In this document: piece by piece, positions 55,554 to 64,000 of the stretch | Layout: every line of letters starts with the position of its first letter | Position numbering within the stretch: the first letter of the stretch is position 1 | Assembly (NCBI GenBank): GCA_900239685.1 | Contig: OENT01000012.1 | Coordinates: 124,001-188,000, forward strand | Length of the DNA: 64,000 nt | Direction: 5' to 3' | DNA from: Rotaria macrura | Taxonomy: Eukaryota > Rotifera > Eurotatoria > Philodinida > Philodinidae | Notes under the pieces: model-generated | Seen by the model: the letters and a program-made list of their open reading frames with translations, nothing else | The model's database searches: none | What the model was told of the DNA's origin: nothing | Program-made: the position numbers and the translations under genes

Positions 55554-57858
55554 ATGAACTAGTTTTCGTTTTATTTGTGTGTATTTTCTTGAATTCTTTA
55601 TCTTTTACTTGGCTTAATCCAAAAAAAAAAAGAAACAAATAAGCCAAAACCTATACGCACATTCTTCTTTAATATAGTAGAAACCATTTTGAAAAAAAGA
55701 ATAACGAACTCCTAAGAATATTTCGGTTCGCTGCTACTTTAATCGCTAATATAAATGCAAGATTATTTCAATCAAAAGAAAATATACGCATGCTGGATTC
55801 GATAGAGATTCTTTTGTATTAGATTAAGAGCCATTTGTTTTATTTCGATGAATTTTCTATAGAGTTCCTCAACTGTTTAATTATAGTCAATGACAAAAGT
55901 CTGTCTAACGTCATTTCTTATTGTAACTGGACTGCTAATATTGGATGACGAAGATATTTTGAATAATATGTTTAGCATTGACATTTGGAGTGATCGAGTC
56001 AATTTGACCCAAGATTTATATAATACAAAGATAAATTATTGTCGGTAACTTCAATCTACTGAAAATAAAATCCCTTGTTTGTCATTCATTGCAATAGATT
56101 AATTTACATGATTAGTATTTGCTTTATTTAATTGAATTTTCTTAATGGTTTTCCAAAGACTCTATACTTGTGAATTCATTGATGCAAGCATCGGTCTATT
56201 TCTCTTTAATAAATTCTATTCTTAGTTATAAATCGACAAGATGATGATGAAGAAGTACTTATTATGATGTCTTTTTATTATTTTTTTCTACATACAACAC
56301 GTATTATTGGCTGATGTGTTTTCTATTCAAAATACTCGTCTTTTGTAGTAGAAAAGTAATAAGGAATTTAAAAATTATCAACATCTTAAAATAGAAGCAT
56401 TGTTGGAAGTCCACGAAGTACTAATACAAATATAAAAATACTTTTTAAATCATTCTTAGATTGAAAACATGACTAGAGCTGTTGAAAAGTGTCGATATTC
56501 TCAACTAACATCTACTTGAGAATCTAGAAAATTTTCTATTTCCATCGTAGAAAAAAAAAAGAAAAATATCAATCTGCAACATTTGCATAAACGTCTGTGC
56601 TTTCATATACTCGTACTAGTAAAACTTGAGCATAATGATACTTGAAAGAGAAAACTCACCGGAAGTTGTTAGGAAAATGTCTTCGTCAAAACATATTCGT
56701 GTTACGAAAAGCTATTTAGTATGAAAAATGAATTTTAACACAATTGGAAAGGAAAGGATTAGTTTGAATGCTAATGGATTAGATTTTGTTGCAATTAACA
56801 GAAATGTTGCCTTGTCACGAATGCATCTAAATATCATGCATTGATCAACAATTGATATTTTGTTCACCCTACTCACATAAGTTCAACTCTAACAGCATGC
56901 CAATAATAAAAGCAATTGTTTTTATGCCAAATGAATGATTGACCAGTTTTATGTACGTCAATCGATAACAGTATTAAACAGAAGAACTTGTCGTATTTAT
57001 TTATTTTTTCTATTATTAGATTTTCCTGATTTTCGTCGATTCATTCGAAAAAAATCGTGACTTCTCTGTTTTAATAACATATTGCATGTCAAACAAGCAC
57101 AAAAAAAAGGAACGAACGCATCGTAAGCTTTGATTGAAAGAAGCATGGATCTACAAAACAAAATGAAAAAAAAAGAAAACAGAGATCATAAAATACAGAC
57201 GAAACAAGACGTTTCTTGTCCGCTATTCAAATCAACGTATGGAATCGTCTAATATTATTTTCATAAAATATTCTTGTGACAAACGATGATCAACATTTAA
57301 CTACGTAGAACAAAAGCATTGAAAGAAAAAACTACAACTGAATCGTTCACAGGTATAATACGTTTCGAAAAAGAAAAGGCTGTTTTAATAGATCAAACAG
57401 CCATATCAAGTAAAGTTTCTAAAACGCAAAAGACAACAAAGTAGTACATAGAACAATAATGAAAAAAACAAACCAAAAGAAAAAAATAAGAAGAGTCAGT
57501 AAAATAACTCGTCACAACTAATATCATGCATCATCGACATTTGTAAATACACGATACAGATAAAGAGTATTTGATTTACTTGTCACCAAATGATAATGAA
57601 GAAAATGAAAAATTAAATCGACTAAGAATGAACAACAAGTATATCACACAAATCACAAACATATGATTTTGTTTTTTAATAAGACTTTGCAAGTCCTAAT
57701 TGAAATCTATGTATACATGTAATAAATAGGAAATGAATTTGGATTTTAATGTATATTCAATATTTGTTTTTCATGGTTTTTTTAAAACCATAAGTGTTTT
57801 TAAATTTGAGAATAGCACCAATATCATCAGTCATCATGTCAACGTACTTGATATTTTC
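55554..57858. other. Gene-free spacer between convergent genes
   Basis: Lies between the 3' ends of enkurin (+) and the recombinase-like gene (-). AT-rich; no gene, RNA or repeat recognised. Confidence 0.55.
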
Positions 57859-59523
57859 TCATCTCTGATAGGAATATTTTGATGAAAGAATATTCAGAAC
57901 TAATATGTGAGGTAAAAATGAATTTAGTTCTGGTCGAAGATTAGCATGAATAAGACGAATATCACCTGTCCATTGATGACACAAATTTGTTAACATTAAA
58001 CGTTGAACGTATCCACATGCTGGTGAATCATCAAGTAATTGTTCGAAATGATGCATACAACGTTGATCAGATGAAGAATTCAATGATTGAAGAAATATAA
58101 ATGATGACGATAGATGAGCAAATTTTACCAGAAGTAAATTTGCATCTGATGAAAGAATAAACGGTGGTGGTTGTATTGATGATAATGTTGTTTTTGGTAG
58201 AAGAATGAAATCATGTGGTGAACCGAATTCAAGAAAATATTTCATTTGTCGTTTACGTGGCGGCAATGAGGATGATGGAAGAAGATCTTTTGTTGATACG
58301 AGACAATTATTTAATGTACTTAGAGTAATAGGTTTCGGGGAGCTTTAAATTGAAAACAGATATAGTCAATAGAAAAATAAGAACAATATTTAACTATTTA
58401 TTATATTATTTACTTTGATTGTTCGTTAATTTGAATCGATTGCTTATTATGGAAATTCGAATCTATTGCTGTTTGAAATGCATGTTGCATTGTTGGAAAT
58501 TTATTCATCGGTGCTCGTTTAGTTTTTAATTCAGTTGTTGTAGACAATGGCAGAACATCTGATTTAGTTTGATTCTTTTGTTTTCTCATTTGAATAATTA
58601 AATCTCTACATTGAGCGAACTGTGGCGAATTACGTAAACAATATGGATAATTTGAATCTTTTAAAAATCTTTGTATACTTAAATAATATGAACGTAATGT
58701 TTCGGGATCATATTTCGCACCTTTACGCGTCCGAATTGATGTTAAATAATGTATTAAATATGTTCGCATTGTATCAGGATCAATATCGACAAGTGCCACT
58801 GATGTTAGATCATAATTACGTTTCAAAAATTTACGAAAACGACGAACATCTTGACGAGTTTTTAATTTTGTATTACCAAGTGTACGACGCAATGGTGTAT
58901 GATTATCGTCGTACGATGAAAAATCGAACTAAAATGACATGGATTCACTTTTCATTATGGATATTACAGTATTCATTGTAGTATACTGGAGAAAAAACCA
59001 AGTTTATCACTCTATACTAATAGATTGACAATCATCTGTTTGAGAAAATAAAATTCAGTACTAAATATAGACTAATAATTGATTTGCTTATTTCTAAAGA
59101 AAATTTTAGTTTTTATTTTATTAAAAAGAAGTTTAAAATCTAGATTATTGCCTAACTGAACCGACTGAATAATAAATCTCTATGGTAAATTTCAAGAAGG
59201 ATACAATGATTGGCTACTTGTTTAATTAATCATACTGCCTATGAAGAACTACAAATCAAAACAACGAAAAGAATGTATTCCACTATAGTATTTTTATTAA
59301 TTGAAACTCGAAGCAACACTTGAAGGTCAAAATTGAGAGGCCATGTATTCATAGAGTTTCTTTTTTTAGAGACAAACATATTAAAAAAAACATTTCTAGA
59401 CAATGAGGTTATCTATTTTTATTCTAAGTGATAAAATGTATTTTTGTTTTCATAATCATTTAAAATTTTGATTACCAAATATTCATTAAAAATAATACTT
59501 ACCGACGTTTTTATTAGTGCCAT
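57859..59523 (-). CDS. Protein with Crypton-type tyrosine-recombinase N-terminal-like domain
   Basis: Exons (minus) 59523-59503 (MALIKTS, then GTAAGT), 58928-58414 and 58342-57859 give 339 residues; phases 0 and 2 fit. Residues about 31-125 are helical and resemble the core-binding half of tyrosine recombinases as found in Crypton-derived genes (QRICH1, ZMYM type): TRQDVRRFRKFLKR, TMRTYLIHYLTSIRTRKGAK, YDPETLRSYYLSIQRFLKDS, NSPQFAQCRDLIIQMRKQ. No catalytic half with its Arg-His-Arg-Tyr set is visible. The C-terminal 160 residues (from PPRKRQMKYFLEFGSPHD) are unrecognised. Ordinary introns and no flanking inverted repeats suggest a host gene rather than an active element. Function unknown. It could be DNA-binding (inference). 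Confidence 0.6.
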
Positions 59524-61343
59524 AGACTTTGTTCTTTGGGCGAGAAGTTTGTATCTATACGTGCTTTAGATTTTCACTTCCCTTGTTTTAATGATGAGTA
59601 ACGCTGTCTGTCGCTCTTTTATCTTGTGGTATACTCGAAAACAGAATAAATCAAAAGGGGATTTATATAAGCACTGTTTTTAATCGATGCATTCTTCTTC
59701 GCTCTCGTTTTCTTTCTATCTTGATTGACACATACTTATTTTAACAAGATATAAACGTGTTATAAGTGAGAAAGCCAGTAAATACAACAAAAAAATTGTT
59801 TTGTTAGTAAAATATATTAAATTTACAGCAAATGATTACTTTTATTGATTTTCAATAGGTCATACAAGTTGATATTCATTGCATAGAATATCATGAGTGG
59901 AAAATAAATATTAAAACAATTTCATTGTTTCTATTCTATTAAACTAAGTACTTTTGGACACATGTTAATCAAGTAAAAAACCTATTTATTCACATTTCAC
60001 ATATATAACAGACGAATCAATATTTGTCAGATAGGAAAAGAAAACATGAAAACTAACATATAACATCCTTTTCTGTTTGTCCTACATTTAGTTAATTCAA
60101 TGAAGAAATTCTTTTCTTTTTTTTTGTTTTTTATTGTTGTTGTTATTCTACGCTCAACGCTTATGTTAATCTACTTCTATAGACACTAAATCATGTGTTG
60201 AATAATGAAAGAGTAAATTATATACAATGCTTCAATTCATTATACTTTTAGTATGTCTATTCGCCATAGCAGAAAACTAGATAGGATGAATTTTTTCAAC
60301 TTTTTGAACTCAATTATATGTATATATAGAAGGATAATATTATATCAAGGAACTTATTAAAGGAGATTTATACTGGTATTCATCTGTAAATAGTTTTATG
60401 GCCTGAAACACAAAAGGTTACTTGATTATTCTTTATTCATCTGAAGAAACATATATATATATATATTGAATGAAGGTCATTAATAAATGAAAATATAAAA
60501 TTTAATCATAGATGGATTGACTTCCTATAAGTATCTACATGCCACCAACTGTGTTCGTTTTGTTTCTTCAAACAATCTTATGAATATATCGTACCAAAAA
60601 ACGTGAATAGAAAAGAAAACACACATCAACAACAAAGAATTCTGTAAAGCTCATCATGACCTATTTAATCTTCTTTTGATGTTTGAAAGACATTGATTAA
60701 TATTCGCTAATAATACTAAACTAATAAAAATCTGTTATACAATAAACTTCATTTCTACAGTTCTTTCATATGAGTGAACGGTACAGTCTTATTACACTTT
60801 CTTAATAACACTTTAACCAATAATTGTCACTCAACATCTACGATCAAACTGATAACGAATTAAAAATCATATAGTTGTTATTTATTAGAAGAAGAAAAAA
60901 GGGATTAATATAATCCTTATCGAAAAGTGTTATTTCTTTTTTTTTTTTTGTTGTCTGATAAGGCCTTTGACTGACAATCATAAATAAATAAATATATATT
61001 TATTGAATAGTAATTGATTTATTATTCGACTTTCTGATAATTTTATAGTTGAGGCTAGTTTGAGCTAAGAAAAAAGAATAATTCGAATGTAAAGAATAAT
61101 CTTATCAGTACGATAATCTTAATATATCCATTGGGATATACGAACATAGAAAATTGTCGAAGTAACATAACTTATCAACAGTTGATAATTATTGTAGGCG
61201 TTATATAAACTGTCAAACAAAAATGAATTAAGGCTATTTTTATAAGAATACTCTATTTTTAGTATTAAGAACTTCGTCCCTTTTTCTCTCGTCTGTTTAC
61301 TAATGATAAGAAGTCAACTCTTCTAAATAGTAAGAAATATTAC
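59524..61343. other. Upstream region or long intron of the recombinase-like gene
   Basis: AT-rich, no coding exon recognised. TA run at about 60452-60465. If the exon at 61344-61595 belongs to the same gene, this is its first intron. Confidence 0.4.
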
Positions 61344-61595
61344 CTCGTCATTTTTGATTGGATTTGATTTTGAGATGAAATCCGATTTCAATGTTGAACA
61401 AATATTAGAATAATTAGAATTTTGTTCAATATTTGGTATTGATAATTTAAATTTATTTTTCATTTGAAGTGATGATGATATGGATTCATCAGTTGAATCT
61501 TTACTTGTTGATGATGATGGTGGAGTTTCAATTGTATAAAAATCTGTTAGCTCCATAGATTTATTCGGTATATATGTATATGTGCTTTCATTCAT
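61344..61595 (-). CDS. Isolated coding exon, possible alternative first exon of the recombinase-like gene
   Basis: From an ATG at 61595 the minus strand reads 84 residues (MNESTYTYIPNKSMELTDFY to SNPIKNDE), then a donor GTAATA at 61343. Composition is that of a disordered Ser/Thr/Asn-rich protein N terminus (PPSSSTSKDSTDES). The frame is open a further ten codons upstream of the ATG, with no in-frame ATG there. The donor is phase 0, the same as the acceptor at 58928, so it could splice onto that gene in place of MALIKTS. No family is recognised; it may instead start a separate gene. Confidence 0.4.
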
Positions 61596-64000
61596 TCGTA
61601 ACTTTTGTATATCAGTTATGGACACGCATCATAAGTAAAGTGCGTATACAAATAACTCTAAACGACAATGTAGACAACGAAAACAGACGATAAAAATAGA
61701 AAACAAAAGATTGACGACTACGACTTTAATGCGTGTATGACTGCTTGTCTTTTGTGTAGTAGTGATAGTAGTTTAGTGTGTATGTGTTTCTCTTGTTTCT
61801 TTCGCGTGCTCGACGAATGGATAGATTGTTGTTTAATGCAGACACATTATCGTTGCATAGAAAGAGGAAAAACAGAACAAAACATCAGTCGGAAAGAAAC
61901 AACGAAGACGAGAGCGAGAACAAGCATACATCGTAGGGAGCGAAGAGAACGAAAAGAAGGACCTGCCTTCTGCACACTGAATAGGTGTGTTACATGTCTC
62001 GTCCGCAACATATTGTTTCGTTATTTGCAATTAAATCAAGATATCATGTCATTTTACTGTTGAATATATATATATATATATGTATCTTGCTCTCATCTTT
62101 TATGAAGACAAACTATAAGCTTTATCTTTGATATGTTCCTTGTTCCGTTCCCTTGATTTTTTTATGATCGCCATATTGTTCTATCACAGACCTACACGCA
62201 CACACAGAAATCGTCATAAAATGTTTCATTCTTTCCTTTAAATCAATACTAAACAAAAATGTTTTCGGCGATGTGTCTGTTCCTTTTTTTGTATTTCTTA
62301 CTTATTGACAAGTGAGCAACATTATACAACAAATTAACATGAAAAAAAAAGGAATCAGTAGTATTTGCATGCACTCACAAAGCACTTCGATTGATCAATG
62401 GGACGAAAAGAACTTTCTATTTCTCTACAACGTATCACAAATACTGTTTTTCATCAAATTCTTGTTAATTGACAACGATAACCTTTTGCATGGTGACAAA
62501 TGATGTCTATTGTGATATAATCGAATAAATGGAGTATATATGTTTACATGATCAGAGGAGCAGTCATGTGAATATTAGTTTGAAATCAAAATGAGATTTA
62601 AGTAAAATGTAAAATAAATCAAAAAAGAAAAGGTCAGATTCAAACTTGACCACGTATATGAATTATAGAAGAAAAGAAGTGTGACTACATGTGATGAGTA
62701 ATATCGGTTCTTCTTTTTCTTTTTCCTTTTCTTTTATTAATTAGTATTCGGTCTCTATTGCATATGTAAGTAGAAAAAAACTCATTCCATAGTCGATACT
62801 AAACCAACAAAAAATGGAAGACCTGCATGTTGAAAGACTTCTCATTCGAATAAATTGAAAAAGAAAGAACCAAACATCGAATATTATTTATATTCGATGT
62901 TATTTTACATATTTTCAAGGTGATGACAGAAATATACCTAATGTACTTTTTCTCGGTTTCATTTCGTCATTCGAGTAAAAGAGAATTGATATGATCAAAT
63001 AATGATATATCTGACTGCAACTTGGAAAGTAATTTTATATTTATTTCTACACAAAACAAAAGTCTAGATTTGCACAATCATTTCGTATTATACATGTAAG
63101 GAAAGATCATATATGTCTTTGTCTTTCTTAGTCATATACATAATTATATCATTTGATGTCAATATGGTATTATCGAGAAAAAAAATTGAATATCTCCTAT
63201 CAAAAGATTATGATCGTCAAGCTTCTTAAGATTCAAATTTGCAACGTATTGATACATACGAACTCGTAAATCAAGATTTATTATTAACGAAAAAGAAAAG
63301 CAATTCATAGTTCTTGGTGTAGTGTTGATCGAAGATAAGCATATTTCATAGAGCTCGTGAAAATTATGACTCAATTCATGAAATATAATTTCCTAGACAT
63401 TTGAATTGAATCGTTATAAAACTGTGGTTGTGTAATAGAAGAGAATAGAAGAAAAACAAGTTTTTAAGTCATGATTACGTCACATAGTTTTACCGAGACA
63501 AAAAAATAACAGTGGAAATGAGATGGGATGGGGTATCGTGAATATTTTGACATGTTCAAGAACTCCGTTAATGAAGGAAGAAGAATGATATTTTTGGTTT
63601 CGCTAAGAAAAAATAATGACTTTTCTTGATTGTGGAAAGTCATGTCTATGACACCCTCTCGTTTCTCTCTCGATGTGGTCCATCACTGTTTTCAAGTACT
63701 TACATAATGTGAGTTTTATAATAGAACCCAACGAACCATAGCTGTCAACAAGGCACTTCTCTTCAATTTAGTTTGCAACCAAACAAGGTCAACAGTTACT
63801 TCTAGTTTATTTTTAAATTCAAGAAATACTATCAATTTGTCATAAAGTTTCGTCTTAGTTTTATTTATAAGTCTAACTTATTATGATAAATACAGTATAA
63901 TAACAAGTTCTTCAATAATTTGCTAATTCACAATCAAGATATGAATCATCAAAGTTTTTTTTCTCTTCTACCTTAAGCATGACAAACATTGTCAGACTTC
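61596..64000. other. Gene-free right end
   Basis: Somewhat GA-rich at 61.85-61.97 kb, TA run at about 62065-62081, then AT-rich. Short ORFs have no family resemblance. No gene supported. Confidence 0.5.

Noticed and set aside
61737..62063. 108-residue Cys/Arg-rich plus-strand ORF
   Set aside because: The composition follows the purine-rich sequence; the Cys spacing does not form a zinc-finger pattern I recognise.

Overview
The window looks like a piece of an AT-rich, gene-sparse animal genome. It has metazoan gene families, short GT-AG introns (mostly about 50-130 bp), long non-coding spacers, triplet-repeat tracts inside coding exons, and single-N or N-run scaffold joins. Together with ciliary genes and a Neverland-type sterol desaturase, this best fits a rotifer, probably a bdelloid. 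That assignment is inference from general features and was not tested by a search. All gene models below were built by hand from splice signals, reading phase and family recognition, with exon sums checked for frame.

Layout, left to right. 0-3.7 kb: 3' two thirds of a phospholipase C-gamma gene (+), whose first visible part is duplicated around a single N. 5.5-7.6 kb: FOXO forkhead factor (+). 11.8-16.4 kb: two tandem paralogues of the voltage-gated proton channel Hv1 (+). 20.1-25.9 kb: USP10-type deubiquitinase in 12 exons (+), with an N-terminal FGDF motif. 27.4-28.0 kb: perfect 281-bp inverted repeat around a single N. 32.4-34.8 kb: a divergent globin and a Neverland/DAF-36 cholesterol 7-desaturase, both on the minus strand and 282 bp apart. 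36.9-37.4 kb: Tc1/mariner-like element with long terminal inverted repeats and a 123-bp gap. 39.7-40.3 kb: degenerate fold-back repeat. 40.5-43.3 kb: B-box/coiled-coil protein (+). 44.4-45.2 kb: tetraspanin (+). 49.7-51.5 kb: FOXJ1-type forkhead factor (+). 54.5-55.6 kb: enkurin (+). 57.9-59.5 kb (-): protein with a domain resembling the N-terminal half of a Crypton-type tyrosine recombinase, with a possible alternative first exon at 61.3-61.6 kb. The rest (61.6-64 kb and the other spacers) shows no gene I can support.

The genes do not form one pathway. Some sub-themes exist: PLC-gamma and FOXO are receptor/insulin-type signalling components, the Neverland enzyme starts steroid-hormone synthesis, and FOXJ1 and enkurin are ciliary genes about 3 kb apart on the same strand. 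I see no evidence of co-regulation beyond proximity.

The most unusual observations are: the recombinase-like domain in an ordinary intron-containing gene; a PLC-gamma that appears to lack its SH3 domain; a globin with an acylation-type N terminus and apparently no proximal histidine; the tandem Hv1 pair with a patch of very high identity; and the two inverted-repeat structures at scaffold joins.
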